Part shown: one piece after another, positions 12,732 to 21,237 of the stretch
Position numbering within the stretch: the first letter of the stretch is position 1
Layout of the letters: each line of letters begins with the position of its first letter
NCBI RefSeq assembly: GCF_003852515.1
Contig: NZ_QAJK01000071.1
Location: 1 to 53,899, forward strand
DNA: 53,899 nt
Direction: 5' to 3'
From: Variovorax sp. KBW07
Lineage (GTDB): Bacteria > Pseudomonadota > Gammaproteobacteria > Burkholderiales > Burkholderiaceae_C
Notes under the pieces: model-generated
Told to the model about the DNA's origin: nothing
What the model saw: the letters and a program-made list of their open reading frames with translations, nothing else
Databases searched by the model: none
Translations under genes and position numbers: made by a program

Positions 12732-13964
12732 TTACGAGGGACGCTTCATCTGGCACGTGGTGGGCGTGCTGGCCACATAGGCGTCGTAGTACTTCACCGG
12801 TGCCAGCGTGTAGCCGGTGTTTTCCGGGCTGTACGGATACTTGGCACTGGCCTTTTCCCAGCGGGCGATATACAGGCCCTGCTGCAGCTGGTGGTCGGCC
12901 TTGCGCAGTTCGACGTCGCCGTTGAAGCTCTTGAACTTCATGCCTTCCAGCGCCGCGGCCACCTTGACCACGTCGGTCGACTTGGTCTTGACGAAGGCTT
13001 CGGTCAGGGCCTGGAACACGGTGTAGGCATCGGTGGTGTAGATGTCGTCGTTGAACTTCTTCTTGAAGTCGTTGGCGTACTTCTGCATGTCGCCGCCCAT
13101 GTTGTAGTGGGCATAGCCGACCTGGTACACCTTGCCGTCGGACGCCGCGCCCATGGCGGTCGGCGTGCCGCTGGTCACTGCGTAGTAGGTATAGAACTTG
13201 ACGTTCAGGCCCGAGTCGTTGGCCGCCTTGATGAGCAGCGCGAGGTCGGAGCCCCAGTTGCCGGTAATGACGGTGTCCGCGCCCGATGCCTTGATCTTGG
13301 CGATGTAGGGCGCGAAGTCGCGCACCTGCGCGAGCGGGTGCAGGTCGTCGCCGACGATCTGCACGTCGGGGCGCTTGGACTTGAGGTTTTCCTTGGCGTA
13401 CTTGGAAACCTGCTGGCCGTGCGCGTAGTTCTGGTTGAGCAGGTAGACCTTCTTGATGTCGGTCTGGTCCTTCATGTAGGTGGTCAGCGCTTCCATCTTC
13501 ATCGACGTGTCGGCGTCGAAGCGGAACTGCCAGTAGCTGCACTTGGCGTTGGTCAGCTCGGGGTCGACCGCGGCGTAGTTCAGGTACAGCGCTTCCTTGC
13601 CCGGATTGCGCGCGTTGTTCTTTTCGAGCGCATCGATGATGGCGAGCGCCGGGCCGGAGCCGTTGCCCTGCACGATGTAGCGCGCGCCCTGGTCCATGGC
13701 CGAGCGCAGTGCGCTGGTGGTTTCCTGCGGGCTGAGCTTGTTGTCGATACCGATGATCTCGAACTTCACGCCGGCCGCATTCTTCTTGTTGAATTCTTCG
13801 GCAAAGAACTGGAAGGTCTTGAGCTGGTTCGTGCCGACCGCGGCCATCAGGCCCGACAGCGGGTCGATCCATGCGATCTTGACGGTCTCACCCTTCTGGG
13901 CGAACGCGCCAACGGCGCTTGCCGCGAGGACGGCTGCGGTAACGATCTTCAGAGCGAACTTCAA
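12732..13964 (-). CDS. ABC transporter substrate-binding protein, copy A
   Basis: A 410-residue periplasmic binding protein of the Liv/type-1 fold, preceded by a signal peptide that ends AVGAFAQ. The TTG at 13964 is chosen as start: AGGAG lies eight bases before it, the same layout as in copy B (AGGAG before ATG). A TTG at 13982 would place the Shine-Dalgarno inside the gene. The mature part begins KGETVKIAWIDPLSG and ends CQMKRPS. It is roughly three quarters identical by eye to copy B at 14164. It would deliver ligand to LivHMGF encoded immediately downstream. Confidence 0.9.
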   Translation of the reverse strand: MKFALKIVTAAVLAASAVGAFAQKGETVKIAWIDPLSGLMAAVGTNQLKTFQFFAEEFNKKNAAGVKFEIIGIDNKLSPQETTSALRSAMDQGARYIVQGNGSGPALAIIDALEKNNARNPGKEALYLNYAAVDPELTNAKCSYWQFRFDADTSMKMEALTTYMKDQTDIKKVYLLNQNYAHGQQVSKYAKENLKSKRPDVQIVGDDLHPLAQVRDFAPYIAKIKASGADTVITGNWGSDLALLIKAANDSGLNVKFYTYYAVTSGTPTAMGAASDGKVYQVGYAHYNMGGDMQKYANDFKKKFNDDIYTTDAYTVFQALTEAFVKTKSTDVVKVAAALEGMKFKSFNGDVELRKADHQLQQGLYIARWEKASAKYPYSPENTGYTLAPVKYYDAYVASTPTTCQMKRPS

Positions 13965-14007
13965 TCTATATCTCCTGGTCAAACCGATTCAAAAACGCCT
14001 CACGAGA

Positions 14008-14094
14008 GTACAAGCGTTCGCAGCCCCTCCCCTCAGGGAATGCCCGTAAGGGAGCCGCCGCAAAGGCCGTTTCTATCGCGCAGGCGACACCGCG
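14008..14094. repeat. Duplicated upstream block, copy A
   Basis: This region upstream of binding-protein copy A matches 15428-15514 upstream of copy B, in the same order and similar spacing: GTACAAGCG, then CAGGGAATGCCCG, GCCGCC, TATCGCG and GCGACA. The block shows that the gene duplication carried its 5' region. In copy A the hairpin formed in copy B has decayed (GAGCCGCCGCAAAGGCCG). Confidence 0.65.
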
Positions 14095-14150
14095 TTTCTC
14101 TCTTTTGCTACCCGTTGGTAGATAGCTTCTACCAGCGGGTAGGAAACGCG
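14091..14150 (-). terminator. Large nested palindrome between the two binding-protein genes
   Basis: An inner stem of 15 bp with one mismatch (CTACCCGTTGGTAGA / TCTACCAGCGGGTAG, five-base loop, 14108-14142) is flanked by an outer 8-bp repeat (CGCGTTTC at 14091-14098 and GAAACGCG at 14143-14150). It lies 14-73 bases after the stop of copy B. It lacks a clear U tract, so it may be a terminator, an mRNA-stabilising structure, or an operator for copy A. Confidence 0.5.
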
Positions 14151-14163
14151 TTCACAAAGACGC

Positions 14164-15393
14164 CTAGGGGCGCTTCATCTGGCAGGTCGTGGGCGTGCTC
14201 GCCACATACGACTCGTAATACTTCACGGGGACGTTCGTGTAGCCGGTGTTCTCGGCGTCGTAGGGGTACTTGGCGCTGGCTTTTTCCCAGCGCGAGATGT
14301 ACAGGCCCTGCTGCAGCTGGTGGTCGGCCTTGCGCATCTCAACCTCGCCGTTGAAGCTCTTGATCTTCATGCCTTCGAGGGCCGCGGCCACCTTGACCGG
14401 ATCGGTCGACTTGGTCTGGGCAAAGGCGGCGTCGAGCAGCGCGAACACGTGATAGATGGACGACTGCGTGAGGTCGTCGTTCATCTTCTTCTTGTAGCCG
14501 TTGAGCAGCCGCTGGATCTCGCCGCCCATGTTGTAGTGGGCATAGGCCACGGTGTAGACCTTGCCGTCGGACGTGGCGCCCATGGCGGTCGGCGTGCCGG
14601 CGCCCGGTGCGTAGTAGGTCAGGAACTTGACGTTCAGGCCCGAGTCGTTGGCGGCCTTGATGAGCAGCGACAGGTCGGAGCCCCAGTTGCCGGTAATGAC
14701 GGTGTCGGCACCCGAGGCCTTGATCTTGGCGATGTAGGGTGAGAAGTCGCGCACCTGGGCCAGCGGATGCAGGTCTTCGCCGACGATCTGGATGTCGGGG
14801 CGCTTGACCTTCAGGTCTTCCTTGGCGAACTTGGCCACCTGCACGCCGTGGGCGTAGTTCTGGCCGAGGATGTAGACCTTCTTGATGTCCGCCTGGTCCT
14901 TCATCCAGGTGGTCAGGGCCTCCATCTTCATGGAGGTGTCGGCGTCGACCCGGAAGTGCCAGTAGCTGCACTTGCTGTTGGTCAGGTCGGGGTCGACCGC
15001 CGCGTAGTTCATGTACAGCAACTCCTTGCCGGGGTTGCGCGAGTTGTTCTTCTCGATGGCGTCGATGATGGCCAGCGCGGGGCCGGAACCGTTGCCCTGC
15101 ATGATGTAGCGCGCGCCCTGGTCTTGCGCGGAGCGCAGGGCGGCGGTGGTTTCCTGCGGGCTGAGCTTGTTGTCGAGCGCAAGGATCTCGAACTTCACAC
15201 CCGACAGGTTCTTCTTGTTGAACTCTTCAGCAAGGAATTGCGTGGTCTTGAGCTGGTTGGTGCCCACCGCGGCCATCAGGCCCGACAGCGGATCGAGCCA
15301 GGCGATCTTGACCGTCTCGCCCTTTTGGGCGACGGCGGCCGTAACGCTCACCAACATTGCACAGGCAGCTACTGACTTGATAGCAAATTGCAT
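14164..15393 (-). CDS. ABC transporter substrate-binding protein, copy B
   Basis: A 409-residue periplasmic binding protein, paralogous to copy A. The signal peptide MQFAIKSVAACAML... ends VTAAVAQ. The mature domain begins with the same KGETVKIAW-DPLSG motif and ends CQMKRP. AGGAG lies seven bases before the ATG. Differences from copy A concentrate around residues 270-345 (for example the segment after NMGG), which may alter ligand choice. The two genes probably give one transporter two related specificities or dosage. Confidence 0.93.
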   Translation of the reverse strand: MQFAIKSVAACAMLVSVTAAVAQKGETVKIAWLDPLSGLMAAVGTNQLKTTQFLAEEFNKKNLSGVKFEILALDNKLSPQETTAALRSAQDQGARYIMQGNGSGPALAIIDAIEKNNSRNPGKELLYMNYAAVDPDLTNSKCSYWHFRVDADTSMKMEALTTWMKDQADIKKVYILGQNYAHGVQVAKFAKEDLKVKRPDIQIVGEDLHPLAQVRDFSPYIAKIKASGADTVITGNWGSDLSLLIKAANDSGLNVKFLTYYAPGAGTPTAMGATSDGKVYTVAYAHYNMGGEIQRLLNGYKKKMNDDLTQSSIYHVFALLDAAFAQTKSTDPVKVAAALEGMKIKSFNGEVEMRKADHQLQQGLYISRWEKASAKYPYDAENTGYTNVPVKYYESYVASTPTTCQMKRP

Positions 15394-15427
15394 GAAGAGT
15401 CTCCTGAGTGAAAGGCGGGATGCCAGC

Positions 15428-15514
15428 GTACAAGCGCCCTTTTTTTCGCCGCACAGGGAATGCCCGGAAGGAAAGCCGCCGGGGCGGCTTTCCTATCGCG
15501 TGCGCGACAGTGCG
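15428..15514. repeat. Duplicated upstream block, copy B, including acyl-CoA ligase terminator
   Basis: This is the counterpart of 14008-14094. It contains a perfect 11-bp stem GGAAAGCCGCC / GGCGGCTTTCC (15470-15493, two-base loop) with flanking A/T runs. That stem acts plausibly as the terminator of the acyl-CoA synthetase gene ending at 15537. The duplicated unit therefore seems to have begun in this terminator. Confidence 0.6.
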
Positions 15515-15536
15515 GGTGGGCTTGGCTCGTACTTTT

Positions 15537-17180
15537 TCAGAGCGTGGGCAGCTTGTAGTCCTTGAGGAGTTCGCGAAGGCGGGTCTTGAGAATCTTCCCG
15601 GTGGCGCCCAGCGGAATGGCCTCGACGAACACCACGTCGTCGGGGATCTGCCACTTGGCGGTCTTGCCTTCGTAGAACTTCAGCAGTTCCTCGCGCGTGA
15701 CTTCGGCACCGGGCTTCTTGACGACCGCGATGATCGGGCGCTCGTCCCACTTGGGGTGGAACACGCCGATGCAGGCGGCCATGGCCACCGCCGGGTGCGC
15801 GACCGCGATGTTCTCGATGTCGATGGAGCTGATCCATTCGCCGCCGGACTTGATCACGTCCTTGCTGCGGTCGGTGATCTGCAGGTAGCCGTCGGCGTCG
15901 ATGGTGGCCACGTCGCCGGTCGGGAACCAGCCCCGGCCCTGCGCATCGGGAACGAGCGGGTCGCCGCCCTCGCCCTTGAAGTATTCCTTCACGACCCACG
16001 GGCCCTTGACCAGCAGGTCGCCGTAGGCCTTGCCGTCCCAGGGCAGCTCGTTGCCCTCGCCGTCGACGATCTTCATGTCGACGCCGAAGATGGCGCGGCC
16101 CTGCTTCATGCGGATCTGCAGCTGCGCATCGGCCGGCAGCGCCAGGTGCTTGTTCTTGAGCGTGCAGAGCGTGCCCAGCGGGCTCATCTCGGTCATGCCC
16201 CAGGCGTGCAGCACCTCGACGTTGTAGTTCTCCTGGAACGCCGTGATCATGGCCGGCGGGCAGGCCGAGCCGCCGATGACGGTGCGGTTCAGCTTGCTGA
16301 ACTTCAGGCCGTTGGTCTGCATGTGGCCCAGCATCATCTGCCAGACGGTGGGCACGCCGGCCGCGAAGGTCACGCCTTCGGACTCGATCAGCTCGTACAC
16401 CGACTTGCCGTCGAGCGACGGGCCCGGGAACACCAGCTTGCAACCCACCAGCGCGGCCGAGTACGGAATGCCCCAGGCGTTGACGTGGAACATCGGCACC
16501 ACCGGCAGCACGGAGTCTTGCGCGGAGATGCGCATGACGTCGGGCAGCGCCGCGGCGTAGGCGTGCAGCATGGTCGAGCGGTGGCTGTACAGCGCGGCCT
16601 TGGGGTTGCCCGTGGTGCCGCTCGTGTAGCACATGCTCGATGCCGAGTTCTCGTCGAAGGTGGGCCAGTCGTAGTCGCTCGACTGCTGGCCGAGCCAGCT
16701 TTCATAGCTCACGAGGTTGGGCACGCCGCTGTCGACCGGCAGCCGGTCGGCGTCGCACAGCGCCACCCACTTGCGGATGCCGGGGCAGCGCGCGTGCACG
16801 GCCTGCACCAGCGGCAGGAAGCTCAGGTCGAAGCACAGGATCTGGTCTTCGGCGTGGTTGGCGATCCAGGCGATCTGGTCGGGGTGCAGGCGCGGGTTGA
16901 TGGTGTGCAGCACGCGGCCGCTGCCGCTCACGCCGTAATACAGCTCCAGGTGGCGATAGCCGTTCCAGGCCAGCGTGGCCACGCGGTCGCTGAACAGCAA
17001 TTGCTCGCAGTCCAGCGCATTGGCCACCTGCCGGGAACGCGATGCGATACCGCCCCATGTCGTGCGGTGAATATCGCCTTCGACACGGCGCGAGACGATC
17101 TCGCCGTCGCCGTTGTGGCGCTCGACGAACTCGATCAGCGACGAGATCAAAAGCGGTTGGTCTTGCATCAAACCCAGCAT
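15537..17180 (-). CDS. AMP-forming fatty-acid--CoA synthetase
   Basis: A 547-residue ANL-superfamily acyl-CoA ligase. The P-loop YTSGTTGNPKA occupies 185-195. Later motifs include HAWGMTEMSPLG (A5), GWFPTGDVATID (A7), ITDRSKDVIKSGGEWIS (A8) and the C-terminal lysine region GKILKTRLRE. It resembles medium/long-chain AlkK-type ligases, with the LYYGVSGSGRVLHTINPRL region typical of that group. It would activate imported fatty or aromatic acids for the beta-oxidation operon. AAGGAG is well placed before the ATG. Confidence 0.93.
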   Translation of the reverse strand: MLGLMQDQPLLISSLIEFVERHNGDGEIVSRRVEGDIHRTTWGGIASRSRQVANALDCEQLLFSDRVATLAWNGYRHLELYYGVSGSGRVLHTINPRLHPDQIAWIANHAEDQILCFDLSFLPLVQAVHARCPGIRKWVALCDADRLPVDSGVPNLVSYESWLGQQSSDYDWPTFDENSASSMCYTSGTTGNPKAALYSHRSTMLHAYAAALPDVMRISAQDSVLPVVPMFHVNAWGIPYSAALVGCKLVFPGPSLDGKSVYELIESEGVTFAAGVPTVWQMMLGHMQTNGLKFSKLNRTVIGGSACPPAMITAFQENYNVEVLHAWGMTEMSPLGTLCTLKNKHLALPADAQLQIRMKQGRAIFGVDMKIVDGEGNELPWDGKAYGDLLVKGPWVVKEYFKGEGGDPLVPDAQGRGWFPTGDVATIDADGYLQITDRSKDVIKSGGEWISSIDIENIAVAHPAVAMAACIGVFHPKWDERPIIAVVKKPGAEVTREELLKFYEGKTAKWQIPDDVVFVEAIPLGATGKILKTRLRELLKDYKLPTL

Positions 17181-17293
17181 CTACGGACTCCTTTGTGAAA
17201 TGACTTTTGAAAGCTTGCAAACAACAGATTCACGCAAGCTTCGGCCACTTGCACAATGACACAAACCCGCACTGCATGATTGAACGAAGCGGC

Positions 17294-19174
17294 TCAAGTG
17301 GGCGCGCCCGGTCCGACGCCCGCGGGCACCGGAATCACGTTCGCCCGGCAGGGTTGGCGCAGCGTCTTGTCGCAGTTCGGCAGCTCCTTCGCATGGGCAT
17401 ACGGGATGTACCCCAGCACGATGCTCGATGAATGCGTGGCGTCGTGCCACACCATGTTGGCCGACGGCGTGGTGGTGTTGCCGAAAATCCAGAAGCCGGT
17501 CTGCGACGGGCTATCGACGGTCACGCGGATGCTGGAGCCGGCACGGAACACGTGGGCGAACTTCTGGATCTCGATGCGCACCTGGTTGGGCTGGCCGGCA
17601 TCGAGCGGCGCTTCGGTGGCCTTGGTGAAGTCGCCGAAGGGACGCAACACCGATGAGCGGGCGGGGTCCAGCGCACGCTTGGAGGCGCGCAGCCAGCCGC
17701 GTTGCACGAACATCTCCTTGCCGTCGGGCCGCACTTCGGACAGCGTGACCTGCAGGTCGGTGTCGTTGTCGGCGGCGGTGGCTCTGATCCACAGGTCGGC
17801 GGAGCCTTCGCCGTAGAAGCTCAGGTCGTCCGGCAGCGCGGCCGTGGTGAAGACGACCTGGCCGTCCTTTTCGGCATCGGCCACGGCCTGCCAGCCTTCG
17901 GCGGCGGGGTTGTTCACCACCGGGCTCTTTGCGGGATAGCGGTAGGTCGACAAGGCGAAAGGAACCACCGGCTTGGCGGCGGCAAGCTCGCCGCCCGGCT
18001 GCAGCCACAGGCGCATCGGCTGGACCTTGACCGGCAGGCGGTCGAACTCGGCCACGGCGGTCTGCTTGATCTTCGCCGCGCCGTTGACGGCCTTCTGGTC
18101 GGTCTGCTGCATTTCCTGCAGCAGGCGCACGCGCGGCTCCTTCTCGAAGCCGTTGTCCTCGCCCTTCACGAAGTGGGCCAGGAAGCGCTTGAGCGTCGCG
18201 TCGATGTAGTCCGAGGTGACGTTGGTGTGGTGGTCGCCGTTGGAGCTGACCAGCCACATCTTCTCGGGCGCCATGGTGTCTTCGTAGTAGCCCGAGCGCG
18301 GGCCGATCTGCTCGTCCTGCCACGACTGGGTGCCCAGTGCGGGAATATCGATCTTGCCGGTCTCGTAGAACGCGCTGCGCTTGACGTACAGGCCGTCGGC
18401 GTACGGGTTCTCCAGCCACTTGGTCAGGTCGAGGTCGGGCCGCTTGATCTTCTCGATGTTGTCGGCCACCGTGCTGGCGCACCCGGTGTCGCCGTCGAGC
18501 TTGGCCGCGAAGGTGGCGGCCCTGTTCCAGATGCCCGGGAAGCCGCCCCACCACTGCGCCGGAAAGCCGACGTTCTTGATGCCGCCCGGGTAGCCCACGT
18601 CGCGGTACGGGTCGGTCACGTTCTTGCTGGGCGTGATGGCCAGCAGGCCCTTGGGCCGGTGCGCCGCCACCCACAGCTGGTTGTAGCCCGCATACGAGTA
18701 GCCGATCATGCCGATCCGGCCGTTCGACCAGGGCTGCTTGCCGGCCCACTCCAGGGCAAAGGCGCCGGCCGCGCCGGTGCTGGCGTCGAAGACCTGGTCT
18801 TCACCGGTCGAGCAGCCGGTGCCCGGCACGTTGATGCCCATGACCGCATAGCCTTCGGCCACCCAGAGTTGGCCGACGTTCGGGTTGGAGCCCGCGGAGT
18901 AGCCGTCGTATTCCACCAGCAGCGGAAAGCTGCCCGTGCCGCTGGGCAGCAGCAGCGAGTAGCGCATCTTGTTGCCGTCGGGCAGCGTGATGTAGCCCCA
19001 CTTGCGCACCGGGCCCTTGTCGGGCTGGGCCTCGGGCGCTGGCGCCGGCGTGGCAATGGGCGGGAACGCGAATCCGCCGCCGGACGAGCCGCCACCGCAT
19101 GCGGCCAGGCCTGCCGCCACGGCCACGAGGGAAGCTGCAAGGCGCCAGCGGGTTCGAAGTCTGAAAGTCGTCAT
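17294..19174 (-). CDS. CocE/NonD (Xaa-Pro dipeptidyl-peptidase S15-type) hydrolase lipoprotein
   Basis: A 626-residue exported alpha/beta hydrolase. The signal peptide ends with a lipobox, Cys26 in GLAACGGGSSGG, so it is probably a lipoprotein. The nucleophile is Ser160 in GYSYAG. The segment NGDHHTNV may carry the histidine. The C-terminal half resembles the jelly-roll PepX-C domain (WIRATAADNDTDLQVTLSEV). Such proteins hydrolyse esters or acyl-amides, and the substrate is unknown. It follows the carboxylesterase gene, and both start with the same CGGGSSG neighbourhood. Confidence 0.87.
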   Translation of the reverse strand: MTTFRLRTRWRLAASLVAVAAGLAACGGGSSGGGFAFPPIATPAPAPEAQPDKGPVRKWGYITLPDGNKMRYSLLLPSGTGSFPLLVEYDGYSAGSNPNVGQLWVAEGYAVMGINVPGTGCSTGEDQVFDASTGAAGAFALEWAGKQPWSNGRIGMIGYSYAGYNQLWVAAHRPKGLLAITPSKNVTDPYRDVGYPGGIKNVGFPAQWWGGFPGIWNRAATFAAKLDGDTGCASTVADNIEKIKRPDLDLTKWLENPYADGLYVKRSAFYETGKIDIPALGTQSWQDEQIGPRSGYYEDTMAPEKMWLVSSNGDHHTNVTSDYIDATLKRFLAHFVKGEDNGFEKEPRVRLLQEMQQTDQKAVNGAAKIKQTAVAEFDRLPVKVQPMRLWLQPGGELAAAKPVVPFALSTYRYPAKSPVVNNPAAEGWQAVADAEKDGQVVFTTAALPDDLSFYGEGSADLWIRATAADNDTDLQVTLSEVRPDGKEMFVQRGWLRASKRALDPARSSVLRPFGDFTKATEAPLDAGQPNQVRIEIQKFAHVFRAGSSIRVTVDSPSQTGFWIFGNTTTPSANMVWHDATHSSSIVLGYIPYAHAKELPNCDKTLRQPCRANVIPVPAGVGPGAPT

Positions 19175-19227
19175 CTGTCTGTCTCTGTTGTCGTTTTGAA
19201 GTCATGCGCTGCCCAGGCGCGGGTCAT

Positions 19228-19256
19228 CGAGCCCGGAGGGCTCGGGGGCTTGCCCC
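19228..19256 (-). terminator. Twin hairpins between the two hydrolase genes
   Basis: CGAGCCC / GGGCTCG (7-bp stem, 3-base loop, 19228-19244) is immediately followed by GGGG / CCCC (19245-19256). They lie just after the carboxylesterase stop. There is no U tract, so partial termination or mRNA stabilisation is possible. Confidence 0.35.
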
Positions 19257-19263
19257 GGGAGGC

Positions 19264-21105
19264 TCAGGGTGTCGTGGTGATCTTTGCTTCGGTGAGCGTG
19301 GCGTCGTAGCGCAGCGTGGCCGGCCACGGCGCCCAGGTGGCGCCGAGTTCGGGCGTGTTCGGGTCGCCCTTGCGCATGAAGGCGCCGATGCTGGCCATCA
19401 TGGCGTTCGACAGCGCAACGCGGCCAGGCTTGTTGGCGGTGCTGTTGACCACGCTGGAGAACAGCGAAGGCCCGAAGTTGCCGAACATGAAGCCCAGGTC
19501 GAAGCCGTGCGCGGCGCCGTACACATCGTTCCAAGGCGCGGGCTCCTGCGCCCAGTCGAAGCGGTAGTGCCAGGTGCTGTTCGGCTGCTGCAGCTTCAGC
19601 GTGTCGAGCAGGTTCACGCGGCTGGGGTCGCCCAGCAACTGCGTGATGAGCCCGGTCTTCGCATTGAAGCCGGCGGGTCCGGTGATCGGCAGGTACGACG
19701 GATCGATGATGTCGTCCAACGTCAGCGGCGTGGGCTCGTCGGGCTTGAAGCTCATCATCATCGAGAAGCGCGCCGCGTCGCTGATGATGTAGCCCGGCTT
19801 TGCACCCGGCGCGAGGTTCGCGAGCAGCGGCGCAAAGAGCTTGCCCTCGTCCCGCGTGAAGCCCAGCAGCACGGGCACCTTGTTGTAGTTGCCGGCGCCG
19901 ATCTCGCGGATGGGATCGACCGGCAGCACCTTGCCGTCGGGAATCGGGCCGGCGCTGTTGAGCCCCGCGGCGGCCACGTTGGCCAGCAGCTTCTTCGCGT
20001 CCTGCCCGCGCAGGTACTCGGCAATCTGCGATGCATCCTGCGTGGCGATGTAGTTCGCGGCGGTGGCGTTCGATGCCTTGCCATCGACCACCACCAGCGT
20101 CTTAAGGATGTTCTGGCCCTGCGTGAGCGCGGTCGACTCGGGGTTCAGGGTGGGAAACCCGCCCGCCAGGTTGGTCTGTAGCGACAGTCCCGCGCTGATC
20201 GGCAGCGCCTTGTGGAACAGGCCCTTGGCCATCGGCGAGGCAAGCAGCGCCAGCACGTTGGTGCCGCCGGCCGACTGGCCCGACAGCGTGACGTTGCCGG
20301 GGTCGCCGCCGAACACCGCGATGTTCTTCTGGATGTAGCGCAGCGCCGCCATGTTGTCGAGCATGGTGAAGTTGCCCGAGTCGTCGCCGGCCGTGCTGCC
20401 GGTGCGCAGTTGCGGCATGGCCAGGTAGCCCAGGATGCCGAGGCGGTAGTTGGCCGTGACGACGATGGCGTTGGTGGCCTTGGCGAGCTTCGCGCCGTCG
20501 TACACAGGGTCGCCGGTGTAACCGGAGACATTGCTGCCGCCATACAGGAACAGCAGCACCGGCAGGTTCTTGTCGGTGTTGGCCGGACGCCAGATGTTCA
20601 GCGACAGGCAGTCTTCGCTGCCGACCGGCGTGTTCAGCGTGCTGCCGATGGTCGCGTCGTAGGTGTTGTTGGCGCCGGGTCCGTAGATGCGGCCGATCTG
20701 CAGGCAGGCATTGCCGAACTTGTCGGCCTTGCGGGTGCCGCTCCAGGCCTCGGGCTCCACCGGTGCGCGCCAGCGCAGGTCGCCCACGGGCGCTTTCGCG
20801 AAGGGCACGCCCTTCCAGAAATAGCTGCCCGAGTTGGCGCTGTCGTCCACGCCCTCGATCTTGCCGGCCGAGGTCTGGCGCACCATGGGGCCATCGGCCG
20901 GTGGCGGGGGCGTGCCCGCGCTCGGCGGGGGCAGCGGGATGAAGCCCGGGCCCGATGATCCGCCGCCGCAGGCCGACAGGGCCATGCAGGCGGTCACGGT
21001 CACGGCCATGGCCATGGCCGCGGCGGCCGCCTTCGTCGTTCTTGAGTTTTTCGTTGCCTTTGCGCTGGCCGTACCCTGGTTTTCTGATGTCTGCGTGCTC
21101 TTCAT
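19264..21105 (-). CDS. Type-B carboxylesterase lipoprotein
   Basis: A 613-residue secreted carboxylesterase. I choose the ATG at 21105 because GGAGA is about nine bases upstream; a GTG at 21120 overlaps that site. After a long basic N region comes an alanine/methionine-rich helix and lipobox Cys46 in ALSACGGGSSG. Type-B signatures are EDCLSLNIW (164-172) and nucleophile Ser278 in LSGQSAGG. GAAHGFDLGFMFG near the C terminus probably holds the catalytic His. It would cleave carboxylic esters at the cell surface or periplasm. It is divergent from the AraC-family gene, which may control it. Confidence 0.9.
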   Translation of the reverse strand: MKSTQTSENQGTASAKATKNSRTTKAAAAAMAMAVTVTACMALSACGGGSSGPGFIPLPPPSAGTPPPPADGPMVRQTSAGKIEGVDDSANSGSYFWKGVPFAKAPVGDLRWRAPVEPEAWSGTRKADKFGNACLQIGRIYGPGANNTYDATIGSTLNTPVGSEDCLSLNIWRPANTDKNLPVLLFLYGGSNVSGYTGDPVYDGAKLAKATNAIVVTANYRLGILGYLAMPQLRTGSTAGDDSGNFTMLDNMAALRYIQKNIAVFGGDPGNVTLSGQSAGGTNVLALLASPMAKGLFHKALPISAGLSLQTNLAGGFPTLNPESTALTQGQNILKTLVVVDGKASNATAANYIATQDASQIAEYLRGQDAKKLLANVAAAGLNSAGPIPDGKVLPVDPIREIGAGNYNKVPVLLGFTRDEGKLFAPLLANLAPGAKPGYIISDAARFSMMMSFKPDEPTPLTLDDIIDPSYLPITGPAGFNAKTGLITQLLGDPSRVNLLDTLKLQQPNSTWHYRFDWAQEPAPWNDVYGAAHGFDLGFMFGNFGPSLFSSVVNSTANKPGRVALSNAMMASIGAFMRKGDPNTPELGATWAPWPATLRYDATLTEAKITTTP

Positions 21106-21237
21106 TTTTTTTGTCTCCACACCGGGTTAATCGGAATTCCTGCATCGCGATCCGGCACCCATACTCCGGCCCGCCGAACCCACAAAAATTCTAGAAACCG
21201 GCGCCACATTCCCCGCTATCACAAACGAGCCAAAGCA

